Part shown: piece by piece, positions 15,492 through 23,678 of the stretch | Layout of the letters: each line of letters starts with the position of its first letter | How positions within the stretch are numbered: position 1 is the stretch's first letter | Source: an uncultured Muribaculaceae bacterium | Lineage (GTDB): Bacteria; Bacteroidota; Bacteroidia; Bacteroidales; Muribaculaceae | Direction: 5' to 3' | NCBI GenBank assembly: GCA_910584125.1 | Contig: CAJTXU010000005.1 | Location: forward strand, 59,584 to 90,942 | DNA length: 31,359 bases | Program-made: the position numbers and the translations under genes | Notes under the pieces: generated by a model | Database searches by the model: none | Seen by the model: only the letters and a program-made list of their open reading frames with translations | Told to the model about the DNA's origin: nothing

Positions 15492-15528
15492 GCTCCGCAG
15501 CCCGGAGCCTTGCGGCCCCGGGCTCCGG
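15492..15528 (-). promoter_or_regulatory. Competing hairpins in the fusA-rpsJ spacer
   Basis: The 72-nt spacer holds two overlapping GC-rich stems: CCGGAGCC/GGCTCCGG (15502-15509 with 15521-15528, 11-nt loop) and GCTCCG/CGGAGC (15492-15497 with 15503-15508). They share 15503-15508, so only one can form at a time. No U-tract follows. This may mark a control point between the str and S10 blocks; function is inferred. Confidence 0.45.
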
Positions 15529-15534
15529 ATTGTG

Positions 15535-17658
15535 TTACTTCAGGAGGTCTACGCGGCCCTGGCACTCTGTCAGGACGTTCTTGGCGATCGAGTTGCTAAC
15601 CTCGGCGTAGTGGCTGAACGACATGGTCGAGGTCGCGCGGCCCGACGTGATCGTACGCAGCGCGGTGACGTAGCCGAACATCTCGGCCAGAGGTGCCTTC
15701 GCCTTGACGATGCGGGCGCCCGAACGGCTGTTCTCCATGCCCTCTACCTGGCCGCGGCGCTTGTTGAGGTCGCCGATCACGTCGCCCATCGACTCCTCGG
15801 GTGTCACCACCTCGATCTTCATGATGGGCTCCATCAGGACGGGACCCGCCTTCTCCGAGCCATGCTTGAACGCCTGGATGGCGGCGAGCTCGAACGAGAG
15901 CTGGTCGGAGTCCACGGGGTGGAACGAACCGTCGAGCAGAGTCACTTTCAGACGCTCCACGGGATAGCCGGCAAGCACGCCGTTCTTCATAGCGGTCTGG
16001 AATCCCTTCTGTACCGAGGGGATGTACTCCTTGGGCACGTTGCCGCCCTTGACCTCGTCGACAAACTGGAGGCTGCCCTCGAAGTCCTCGTCGGCGGGCT
16101 CGATGCGCACGATGATGTCGGCGAACTTACCGCGGCCACCGGTCTGCTTCTTGAATACCTCGCGAAGCTCGACGGGCTTGGTGATGGCCTCTTTGTACGT
16201 TACCTGCGGACGGCCCTGGTTGCACTCAACCTTGAACTCGCGGCGCAGACGGTCGATGATGATGTCGAGGTGAAGCTCACCCATACCGCTGATCACGGTC
16301 TGGCCTGTCTCCTCGTTGGTCTCTACGCGGAACGTCGGGTCCTCCTCGGCGAGCTTCTGAAGGCCCACGCCGAGCTTGTCGAGGTCTTTCTGCGTCTTGG
16401 GCTCCACTGCGATACCGATCACGGGATCGGGGAACTCCATGGCCTCGAGCACGATGGGATGGTTCTCGTCGCAGAGCGTGTCGCCCGTGCGGATATCCTT
16501 GAAGCCGACGCCGGCGCCTATGTCGCCGCAGCCGATCTTCTCCATCGGGTTCTGCTTGTTGGAGTGCATCTGGAAGAGGCGCGACACGCGCTCCTTCTTG
16601 CCCGAACGGGTGTTGAGCACGTAGCTGCCGGCGTCGATGTCGCCCGAGTATACGCGGAAGAAGCAGAGACGGCCCACGTAGGGGTCGGTAGCGATCTTGA
16701 ACGCCAGCGCCGACATAGGCGCCTCGCTGCTCGGCTCGCGGGTCTCGATCGTGTCGGGGTCGCCGAGGGCGTGGCCCTCCACGGCGCCTGCGTCCTCGGG
16801 AGAGGGCAGGTAGGCGCACACGGCGTCAAGCAGCGTCTGGACACCCTTGTTCTTGAACGACGATCCGCACAGCATCGGGTTGATCGCCATCGAGAGCGTG
16901 CCCTTGCGGATGGCGGCGCGGATCTCATCTTCGGTAATCGTCGAGGGGTCGTCGAAATATTTCTCCATCAAGGCCTCGTCGAGCTCGGCGAGCGTCTCGA
17001 GCATCTTGTCGCGGTATTCCTCGGCCTCGTCGCGGAGGCTGGCGGGGATTTCCTCGACGGTGTACTCCGCGCCCATCGTCTCGTCGTGCCAGAAGATGGC
17101 CTTCATCTGGATGAGGTCAACGACGCCCTTGAACGTCTCCTCGGCTCCGATAGGAATCTGGATGGGGAGCGGGTTGGCGCCGAGCACGTCGCGCAGCTGG
17201 CGGACGACCTCGAAGAAGTTTGCGCCCGAACGGTCCATCTTGTTGACGTAGCCGATGCGGGGCACGTTGTATTTGTCGGCCTGACGCCATACCGTCTCCG
17301 ACTGTGGCTCGACACCGCCCACGGCGCAGAACGTAGCCACGGCGCCGTCGAGGACGCGCAGCGAGCGTTCCACCTCGACCGTGAAGTCGACGTGTCCCGG
17401 GGTGTCGATGAGGTTGATCTTGTATTTGTCGCCGTTGTAAGTCCAGAACGCGGTGGTGGCGGCCGATGTGATGGTGATGCCACGCTCCTGCTCCTGCTCC
17501 ATCCAGTCCATCGTGGCGGCGCCGTCATGCACCTCGCCTATGCGGTGGGTCTTGCCGGTATAGAACAGGATACGCTCCGAAGTGGTGGTTTTGCCGGCAT
17601 CGATGTGCGCCATGATGCCGATGTTGCGTGTAAGTTTGAGATCTTCGTGTTTAGCCAT
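15535..17658 (-). CDS. fusA: Elongation factor G
   Basis: Translocational GTPase that moves tRNA-mRNA through the ribosome and helps recycling. The 707 residues carry an intact G domain: P-loop AHIDAGKT (17-24), switch I RGITI (59-63), DTPGHVD (85-91) and NKMD (139-142), followed by the G' insertion, domain II, and domains III-V with GMGELHLDIIIDRLRREFKV (III) and the domain IV RGQVEGM loop. With all GTPase motifs present in the str position, this is the canonical EF-G rather than a GTPase-defective paralogue. It follows rpsG by 15 nt. Confidence 0.98.
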   Translation of the reverse strand: MAKHEDLKLTRNIGIMAHIDAGKTTTSERILFYTGKTHRIGEVHDGAATMDWMEQEQERGITITSAATTAFWTYNGDKYKINLIDTPGHVDFTVEVERSLRVLDGAVATFCAVGGVEPQSETVWRQADKYNVPRIGYVNKMDRSGANFFEVVRQLRDVLGANPLPIQIPIGAEETFKGVVDLIQMKAIFWHDETMGAEYTVEEIPASLRDEAEEYRDKMLETLAELDEALMEKYFDDPSTITEDEIRAAIRKGTLSMAINPMLCGSSFKNKGVQTLLDAVCAYLPSPEDAGAVEGHALGDPDTIETREPSSEAPMSALAFKIATDPYVGRLCFFRVYSGDIDAGSYVLNTRSGKKERVSRLFQMHSNKQNPMEKIGCGDIGAGVGFKDIRTGDTLCDENHPIVLEAMEFPDPVIGIAVEPKTQKDLDKLGVGLQKLAEEDPTFRVETNEETGQTVISGMGELHLDIIIDRLRREFKVECNQGRPQVTYKEAITKPVELREVFKKQTGGRGKFADIIVRIEPADEDFEGSLQFVDEVKGGNVPKEYIPSVQKGFQTAMKNGVLAGYPVERLKVTLLDGSFHPVDSDQLSFELAAIQAFKHGSEKAGPVLMEPIMKIEVVTPEESMGDVIGDLNKRRGQVEGMENSRSGARIVKAKAPLAEMFGYVTALRTITSGRATSTMSFSHYAEVSNSIAKNVLTECQGRVDLLK

Positions 17659-17673
17659 TTTCGTCTATCGATA

Positions 17674-18150
17674 TTAAAATCTGAAATGAGCGAACGCACG
17701 GTTGGCCTCGGCCATGCGGTGCATGTCTTCCTTGCGCTTGAATGCGCCGCCCTGCTCGTTGAACGCGTCGACGATCTCGGCCGCCAGCTTGTCGGCCATC
17801 GTCTTTCCGCCGCGCTTGCGTGCGTAGTTGATGAGATTTTTCATTGATATCGACTCCTTGCGGTCAGCACGGATTTCTGTAGGCACCTGGAAGGTGGCGC
17901 CGCCCACGCGGCGTGACTTCACCTCCACCTGCGGAGTGACGTTGTCGAGAGCCTTCTTCCAGATCTCAAGCGCGCTCTTCTCCTCGTTGGGCATCTTGGC
18001 CTTCACGGTCTCCAATGCGGTGTAGAAGATGGTGTATGACGTGTTCTTCTTGCCATCGTACATCAGATGGTTGACGAATTTCGAAACCTTCACGTCGTGG
18101 AAAACGGGATCCGGCAGGATCACCCTTTTCTTAGGTTTTGCTTTTCTCAT
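17674..18150 (-). CDS. rpsG: 30S ribosomal protein S7
   Basis: Primary organiser of the 16S 3' domain (head) near the E-site tRNA. The 158 residues start MRKAKPKKRVILPDPVFHD and include VSKFVNHLMYDGKKNTSYTI, VEVKSRRVGGATFQVPTEIR and the terminal KREDMHRMAEANRAFAHFRF. In E. coli S7 represses its operon by binding the rpsL-rpsG intercistronic mRNA; here that spacer is 145 nt and can form nested stems (18173-18255). Confidence 0.98.
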   Translation of the reverse strand: MRKAKPKKRVILPDPVFHDVKVSKFVNHLMYDGKKNTSYTIFYTALETVKAKMPNEEKSALEIWKKALDNVTPQVEVKSRRVGGATFQVPTEIRADRKESISMKNLINYARKRGGKTMADKLAAEIVDAFNEQGGAFKRKEDMHRMAEANRAFAHFRF

Positions 18151-18172
18151 TTTAGAGTGTAGATGTTTAATG

Positions 18173-18255
18173 TTTTGATTTCGGCTGCTTTCGCAATCTT
18201 CAACTCGGCTCTCTTGCCGGGTTTACTCAGCCATTAGCCATCCAATAAATCAAAA
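18173..18255 (-). promoter_or_regulatory. Nested stems in the rpsL-rpsG spacer, candidate S7 regulatory RNA
   Basis: Three nested perfect stems can form on the transcript: TTTTGATTT/AAATCAAAA (9 bp; 18173-18181 with 18247-18255), GGCTG/CAGCC (5 bp; 18183-18187 with 18228-18232) and CGGC/GCCG (4 bp, 6-nt loop; 18206-18209 with 18216-18219). The rpsG start is about 20 nt downstream of the outer stem. The location equals the S7 repressor site of the E. coli str operon; S7 binding here is inferred. Confidence 0.5.
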
Positions 18256-18295
18256 ACGTTGTTGAATTTGACTGTTTGTAAGAATAGGGCGCCTG

Positions 18296-18679
18296 TTATT
18301 TCTTGGCTGCCTTGGGACGCTTCGCTCCATACTTCGAGCGACGCTGTGTGCGGCCCTGTACACCTGCCGTGTCGAGCGTGCCGCGAACGATGTGGTAGCG
18401 AACACCGGGAAGGTCCTTCACACGGCCTCCGCGCACCATGACGATCGAGTGCTCCTGCAGGTTGTGGCCCTCGCCCGGTATGTAGCTGTTGACCTCCTTG
18501 CCGTTGGTGAGACGGACACGGGCCACCTTACGCATAGCCGAGTTAGGCTTCTTGGGGGTTGTGGTGTAGACACGCACGCACACGCCGCGGCGCTGCGGAC
18601 ATGAGTCCAAAGCCGGCGACTTGCTCTTGTCTTTCAGAACGTTACGCCCTTTTCTTACTAATTGCTGAATTGTAGGCAT
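18296..18679 (-). CDS. rpsL: 30S ribosomal protein S12
   Basis: Decoding-centre protein controlling accuracy and the streptomycin response. The 127 residues begin MPTIQQLVRKGRNVLKDKSK and contain TPKKPNSAMRKVARVRLTN and GGRVKDLPGVRYHIVRG. The lysines matching E. coli K42 (here K43) and K87 (here K88) are present, so no classical streptomycin-resistance substitution is seen; D89 is the residue RimO thiomethylates in E. coli. It is the first gene of the supercluster and lies downstream of the promoter at 18822-18853. Confidence 0.98.
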   Translation of the reverse strand: MPTIQQLVRKGRNVLKDKSKSPALDSCPQRRGVCVRVYTTTPKKPNSAMRKVARVRLTNGKEVNSYIPGEGHNLQEHSIVMVRGGRVKDLPGVRYHIVRGTLDTAGVQGRTQRRSKYGAKRPKAAKK

Positions 18680-18762
18680 TCTTTGTCTGTTTTGTTATTT
18701 GGTTTTTGAGTTGTTTCGGATGTTGCCACGGCGCCCGAATCACACACATAACGCACGCCAAG

Positions 18763-18807
18763 CGATTGAAATCCAATCGTTTAGCCTGCGCCCACGTGCG
18801 TCCGCAC
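18763..18807 (-). promoter_or_regulatory. rpsL 5' leader with two small hairpins
   Basis: The predicted 5' leader of about 135 nt contains CGATTG/CAATCG (18763-18768 with 18774-18779, 5-nt loop) and GTGC/GCAC with a GTCC loop (18796-18807). No U-tract follows either stem. Such a leader could hold translational or antitermination control; this is inferred from its length and folding only. Confidence 0.35.
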
Positions 18808-18821
18808 ACCGAAAGGCGATG

Positions 18822-18853
18822 CAAAGATACAAAAAATCAACGTCTTATCCAAA
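18822..18853 (-). promoter_or_regulatory. Main promoter of the ribosomal supercluster
   Basis: On the minus strand TTTG (18850-18853) is followed after 20 nt by TATCTTTG (18822-18829), then C, matching the Bacteroides sigma-ABfr consensus at both elements. Transcription should start near 18815. The promoter sits about 20 bp from the U-tract of the terminator that ends the preceding transcription unit. Confidence 0.85.
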
Positions 18854-18871
18854 CTTTTTAAGAATATTTTG

Positions 18872-18901
18872 AAAAAAGGGGGACGCCGTGTGGCGCCCCC
18901 C
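18872..18901 (-). terminator. Intrinsic terminator after the 1532-residue surface protein gene
   Basis: A 10-bp stem (18878-18887 with 18892-18901, one G-U pair, 4-nt loop) is followed on the minus strand by TTTTTT. A further GC hairpin (GCCGGC/GCCGGC, 18916-18931) lies between it and the stop codon. Confidence 0.92.
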
Positions 18902-18950
18902 GGGGTAGATATCGTGCCGGCCGTGGCCGGCGGAATTTTCAGTTCATCCG

Positions 18951-21900
18951 TTATCTTACGATAACCTTGCGTACGGTCTTGCCTGCGGTCACGACGTATA
19001 CGCCGTTGGCTACGGCTACCTCCGTCTTGAGCTCGCCTGCGCCGCTGTAGACTACCGCGCCGTTGGCGGCGGCAACCACTACGTCCAGACCCTCGGCATT
19101 CAGAACGACTACCTTGCCGTTCTCGGCCTTGATGCTTACGGCACCGTCACCGATACCGTCGACAGAAACATCCTCGCGTGTGATGACAACCTCGTCAGAG
19201 CCCTTCGACTCGCCCTTGTCTGTGTAGACCACAGTCACTACATATGTGTACTGCGTGCCTTCCACTACGTTCGAGTCTACATACTCGCAGTCGGCCACGG
19301 GGGCTTCGTTGATCTTCACGCCGTCACGGTATACGTTGTAACCTGCGATCTCGAGGTTGGCCGTCAGACCGGCCGGAGTGTAAGTGACGTCGTCTACCAT
19401 CAGCATGAACTTGTCATTCGATTCACATACGATTGCGAAATACTTCGCGCCCGCGGGGAGGTCGGCCGTGAACTCTGTCCATTCGCTCGGAACGGCATTC
19501 GAACCCGCGCCCTCAATCTTGATGAAGTCTGATGCCTCCTTGCTGCCGGTCGAGTAGTATACGGCTACATTCTCAGGGTACTGACCCGATGTGTCGTAGC
19601 TGCGCGCGTAGAACGAGATGGTCTGTGCGTCGCCCGTCAGTTCGGGCGAGATTGCCCAGTCATTGTTCTGGACAGGAGGATTGCCCGTTCCGTCCGCGTT
19701 GAACAACGCGAAGAGATACTTCGAGCCGCTATGCGCTGCAAACGTTTCATTGCCAAGCTGCGACTGATCCCAGATCCAGAATGATCCTGTGGTCTCGAAC
19801 GATGTGATGCCCGGAATCTCCATATTCTGGAAACCTCCTACGGGAGAACCGTCAAGGTCTGCGAACGTCCAGTCGCCATACTGTGCGGCGAAAGCGTCGC
19901 CGTCCTCGAAGTCGTCGGTAACCTGCTCGGCCACCCCGCCCTCAAGGTTGGGCTCGTTCCATGTCAGCTTGATACCGGCCTCTACGTTCGAAGCCTGAAG
20001 GTCGGTCGCCACGGGGAGGTTCGAAACAACGGGCACAACCTCGATCGAAGATGTCTGGTTGTTCTCGGCGTTCTCATCGGCGGCGTAAACCACCTTCGCA
20101 TAGTAGGAGACAGGCTCCTCGGCGAGCGCCGACATAGTGCGCTCGAACGATACGCTTGCGGACTTGCCGGTTTCGATGGTGGCCACTTCCTTAGTCTCCA
20201 CGAGTTCCTCATCGGCGTAAAGCTCTACGCTGACACCCTCGGCGGCCTGGGCGCCCACGTTGGCTACATTCACGTCAACATTGTAGTTCTCACCGGCCTT
20301 TACCTTGCCGGGAGCCGTGATGCCTGTAGCCGCCACATCATGCGCGAGTATCGAGCCAATCGAGAACTTGTCGAAGAACATATATGCATATTTCTTTACG
20401 ATTCCGGTGATCTGGAACTGGATTGTCTTGTTGGCATACGCACCGAGCGAAACCTGTACACGACCCCATTCATCCGGCACACCGCCGCAGAGCTCATCGA
20501 CAGTCTTCGGACCCATAACCGGAGTCCACTCTTCCTGACCGAGTTCCTTGACCGAGACGGTAATCTCATTGATGTCGGCGTCTCCGTTCTCACCTACAAT
20601 ATTGTAGGTGTAGAATACGAGGCCCGGATTCTCAATGCCATCGAGCGATATAAGACCCGAGAAGAAGTCAGCGCCCGTGTCGATATACTGGCCTTGGATT
20701 GCGATGAATCCGTCATCAGCATCCTGTGAAGTTATGCCCTCAAGGTCGGCATCTCCAAGAAGATTTACCGTACCGCCATCGATCGAACTGAGACCCCAGA
20801 TATAGTTGAGGCTTCCACCGGGGAAGGACTCACTGAGTCCGTTGTAGGGAGTTCCGACAGGAATCATGTCGGTAGCGGCGAGATCGCCTTCACCTGCCGA
20901 TGTGACGGCCAGTACGCCTACCTGTACGAAGTCCTGCTCGCCGGCTGCGACAGCCTGGTATGTATAGGACTCGCCTGTAAGGTTCTCAGCGATGGTGACG
21001 AGGGCGTTGCCCTCGGCCTTGACGAGTTTGTATGTAACCTCGCCGGCGGGAAGCGCATGGCCTTTGATGTCGGTGGTCACGGGTGTCCAGGATACGATTA
21101 CCTGACCCTCTGTGTCAGTTCTCTGGATAGTCGCGCTCTCCACGGGAGAGGGAAGATCGAATCCGACGAAAGTCGTGACAGAAGCCTTGAGACCGGCGCC
21201 TTCATCATTGTAACCGATTACGGTGTAGGTCACGTTGCCCTGCGGAGCTGCCGTATCCTCATAAGAAAGGGGTGCACCGACTGCCGGAGCGTCGAATGTC
21301 TTGATTACCTCGTCGCCACGGAGAAGCTCTACCTTGGTGAGGTTCGAGAGCGTCTGGCCGTTCATTGTCTTGTCGGGAGCGTTGAAAGCAACTGTGCACT
21401 TCAGGGCACCGCTTGCGTCGGGGGTAGCCGTCAGGTTGGTCGCAAGACCCGGAGCGAGTGCGGATACACCGGCCTCGATCTGGAAGTTGTCAAGCCAGAG
21501 ATAGAACATATCGGCGTCGGAGATTCCGTGGAAACCGATATAGTATGTGCCGTCCTCTTCGGGGGCAAGCATCTGGGCGAAGTCAACCCATTCGCCTGTG
21601 GTCAGGTCGGTCGCGGGAACCAATGTCTCGGTCATTCCCTCTGCGGTATTGGCCTTTCCATACTTAACCTCGATGCGCTCGGGGAACGATGTGCCGTTGC
21701 TCTTGGCCTGGAAGGAGACGTTGTATGCCTTGCCTGCCTCAAGCTTCAGAGGAGGCGTGATCAACCAGTCGTCCATATCCAGACTGCTGTTGTACGAAAC
21801 GCGAATTGCGCCCTGGGTTTCCATCCAAGTCTTGCCGTCGCCATTGGCGTCGAGAATGGTCCATCCGTCGATGCCGGACTCGAAGTCGCAGCTGTAAGGA

Positions 21901-23549
21901 GGAACAATCGCGCCGAGAACGACCGTGTTCGTCTGTGCGGGGGCCGATACGAGTTCGCCGCATACAGCCTCGACTACATAATAATAGGAAGTGAGCGTAG
22001 CGGGTTCAGCAACTGCCTCTGTGAAGGTAGTCGTGGTGAGGTCTTCTGCCGCAACAGAGCCATCCGCACGTTTCACTGTGTAAGTCAGGTTGGCGGCGTC
22101 GAAATATCCGCCGTTGACCGATGCGGTGACTGGCAGCCAGCTTACCTCCATGTTGCCGTTGGCATATGTCAGGGTTGCGGTTGTAGCCTCGGGGGTGTCG
22201 GCGCCGACCCAGACTTTCTTAACCTTTGTCTTCGGGCCTTCGCCAACCTCGTTCGATGCGAAGATAGTGAAGTCGTACATGCCTGCGCCCATAAGCGTAA
22301 GATCGACATCTACAGTTACCGCTTTGCCGTAGGTGGTCTCGGCATAACCTACCTGCTCTCCGTTGGCCATGACGATTACGATGAGCTCGCCCGAGCCCGC
22401 GCTGCCGTCGAAGTTGGTCGAGGGAGTCGTAAGCGTGACCGTACCTGCGAGATTGTCCTCGGGGAAGTTAACGCTGACATTCTGGCACTCAGCCGGAGCG
22501 CCGGCTTCCGCTGCGGGAACGGGGACATACATGCCCATGATCTCGTCGCCAAGAGCATATTGGAACAGCTCGGTGGCCGCGCCTGTTGTCAGGTCTACCT
22601 CATAGAGACAAGAGGTTTCGTCCGGCGCGCAGACGTTCCAGAACATCCGGTCGGTCTTCGTGTCGATTGCAGCGCTTGAGAGATACTGAGGAAGCGCGCC
22701 CGTTTCTCCTATCAAGGTCACCGCACCGGTCGTCTTGTCGATCTTGTTAAGATGCGACTCAGTCACCTCAAAGCTGTCTCCTGAACCAACTCCAGCGTAG
22801 GAGATGGCATAGAGCTGACCCTGCGAATCGCAGGCGATGCTGTTCCAGTTGCCTTCGAGCGCAGCGATGGCGGTCACTGTGCACGCGGTTTCGCTGAACT
22901 CATACTTGGCAAGCTGCATTGCGGATCCGTCGGCAGTCAAACCGATACCGTATACATTGCCGGTCGTTGCGTCGTAGGTCATGCCGCCGTAAGTCATGTT
23001 ATCGACCGCGCCGGCATACGAGCCGATTTCTTCGCCGCTCTCCACATCGTAGGCGTAGACGGTGACGAAAACCATTCCCCAGAAAGAGAAACCGTCGACC
23101 GCATAGTAGACGCCGTCAACACACACGCCGCCACAACCTGCGTTGGGTCCTTCCACCACGACCTCGGTCTGCGACGATGTCACATTGTAAATTCCGCAGG
23201 GGGCATTCTCCTCGGTCCACCCTTCCTGATAGACAACGCCGCCATATAGCGTCGGGATGTTGGCAGCCTCAAAAGAGGCAGCCTTCTTGATGCCTGCGGC
23301 CTTACGGCCTGCCATCTTCTTCATGTTGGCCTCGCGGAATGGTCCGGCTGCCTGCTTGTGCTGAAGGACGTTCAGGCCCTTCGCGCCTTTTGTTCTCTCA
23401 GGCTTGTTCTGAGCCTTCATTGTTACTGTTGCCTTGGCCTGCGACGAGGAGGCGCGTGTCGCCTTCTTCGCGGTCTGCGCGAGCGACGGACTGGCTACCG
23501 TAGCCGCAATCAGAGCAACTGAAAAAATCCGGGATAGAATTTTTTTCAT
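18951..23549 (-). CDS. Large secreted multidomain surface protein (Fn3, choice-of-anchor J, CARDB, T9SS-like tail)
   Basis: A 1532-residue export candidate of unknown substrate. A signal peptide (MKKILSRIFSVALIAATVAS, cleavage near residue 24) is followed by a basic stretch (25-90) and a beta-propeller-like region (about 95-345) with recurring blades such as YDATTGNVYGIG and IDTKTDRMFWNV. Then come Fn3-like domains (350-545), a choice-of-anchor J jelly roll (548-692, FESGIDGWTILDANGDGKTW), two Fn3-like domains (698-895), another jelly-roll-like region (905-1065) and a CARDB-like domain (1068-1172). A second choice-of-anchor J (1210-1391) is inserted within an Fn3 fold that resumes at YNVYRDG. 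The tail (1462-1532, ending VYVVTAGKTVRKVIVR) resembles a type A T9SS sorting domain. It follows the M6 protease gene by 129 nt with no promoter seen between. It is likely surface-exposed and could be an adhesin or glycan/protein-binding factor; the actual ligand cannot be read from sequence. Confidence 0.85.
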   Translation of the reverse strand: MKKILSRIFSVALIAATVASPSLAQTAKKATRASSSQAKATVTMKAQNKPERTKGAKGLNVLQHKQAAGPFREANMKKMAGRKAAGIKKAASFEAANIPTLYGGVVYQEGWTEENAPCGIYNVTSSQTEVVVEGPNAGCGGVCVDGVYYAVDGFSFWGMVFVTVYAYDVESGEEIGSYAGAVDNMTYGGMTYDATTGNVYGIGLTADGSAMQLAKYEFSETACTVTAIAALEGNWNSIACDSQGQLYAISYAGVGSGDSFEVTESHLNKIDKTTGAVTLIGETGALPQYLSSAAIDTKTDRMFWNVCAPDETSCLYEVDLTTGAATELFQYALGDEIMGMYVPVPAAEAGAPAECQNVSVNFPEDNLAGTVTLTTPSTNFDGSAGSGELIVIVMANGEQVGYAETTYGKAVTVDVDLTLMGAGMYDFTIFASNEVGEGPKTKVKKVWVGADTPEATTATLTYANGNMEVSWLPVTASVNGGYFDAANLTYTVKRADGSVAAEDLTTTTFTEAVAEPATLTSYYYVVEAVCGELVSAPAQTNTVVLGAIVPPYSCDFESGIDGWTILDANGDGKTWMETQGAIRVSYNSSLDMDDWLITPPLKLEAGKAYNVSFQAKSNGTSFPERIEVKYGKANTAEGMTETLVPATDLTTGEWVDFAQMLAPEEDGTYYIGFHGISDADMFYLWLDNFQIEAGVSALAPGLATNLTATPDASGALKCTVAFNAPDKTMNGQTLSNLTKVELLRGDEVIKTFDAPAVGAPLSYEDTAAPQGNVTYTVIGYNDEGAGLKASVTTFVGFDLPSPVESATIQRTDTEGQVIVSWTPVTTDIKGHALPAGEVTYKLVKAEGNALVTIAENLTGESYTYQAVAAGEQDFVQVGVLAVTSAGEGDLAATDMIPVGTPYNGLSESFPGGSLNYIWGLSSIDGGTVNLLGDADLEGITSQDADDGFIAIQGQYIDTGADFFSGLISLDGIENPGLVFYTYNIVGENGDADINEITVSVKELGQEEWTPVMGPKTVDELCGGVPDEWGRVQVSLGAYANKTIQFQITGIVKKYAYMFFDKFSIGSILAHDVAATGITAPGKVKAGENYNVDVNVANVGAQAAEGVSVELYADEELVETKEVATIETGKSASVSFERTMSALAEEPVSYYAKVVYAADENAENNQTSSIEVVPVVSNLPVATDLQASNVEAGIKLTWNEPNLEGGVAEQVTDDFEDGDAFAAQYGDWTFADLDGSPVGGFQNMEIPGITSFETTGSFWIWDQSQLGNETFAAHSGSKYLFALFNADGTGNPPVQNNDWAISPELTGDAQTISFYARSYDTSGQYPENVAVYYSTGSKEASDFIKIEGAGSNAVPSEWTEFTADLPAGAKYFAIVCESNDKFMLMVDDVTYTPAGLTANLEIAGYNVYRDGVKINEAPVADCEYVDSNVVEGTQYTYVVTVVYTDKGESKGSDEVVITREDVSVDGIGDGAVSIKAENGKVVVLNAEGLDVVVAAANGAVVYSGAGELKTEVAVANGVYVVTAGKTVRKVIVR

Positions 23550-23632
23550 AATTATCTCTTTTGGCCCTCGGATTTGACCCTGTTCCGCCGGCCGGGGCCT
23601 TCCGCCGACGGGGGTCGCAGATTAATATGGTT

Positions 23633-23673
23633 CGGTCCGACCGACGGCGTCTTGCGACGCGTCGGCCGGACCG
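23633..23673 (-). terminator. Strong hairpin after the M6 protease gene (weak or partial terminator)
   Basis: About 17 paired bases plus one bulge close on the loop TTGC, starting 5 bp after the protease stop. On the minus strand it is followed by AACCATATTAATC rather than a U-run, so full termination is doubtful; it may trim or stabilise the upstream mRNA and set different levels for the two genes. Confidence 0.5.
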
Positions 23674-23678
23674 ATTCT

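Noticed and set aside
15331..17847. 838-codon open frame on the + strand opposite fusA
   Set aside because: Antisense shadow created by the GC-rich codon usage of fusA and its neighbours; no recognisable protein, no promoter, and it overlaps well-identified genes throughout.
18642..18824. 60-codon leader frame overlapping the rpsL start
   Set aside because: Its ATG lies at or before the predicted transcription start and it runs out of frame into rpsL; no sign of a genuine leader peptide.
21057..22679. 540-codon + strand frame within the 1532-residue protein gene
   Set aside because: Antisense to a gene with signal peptide and recognisable domains; no family resemblance.
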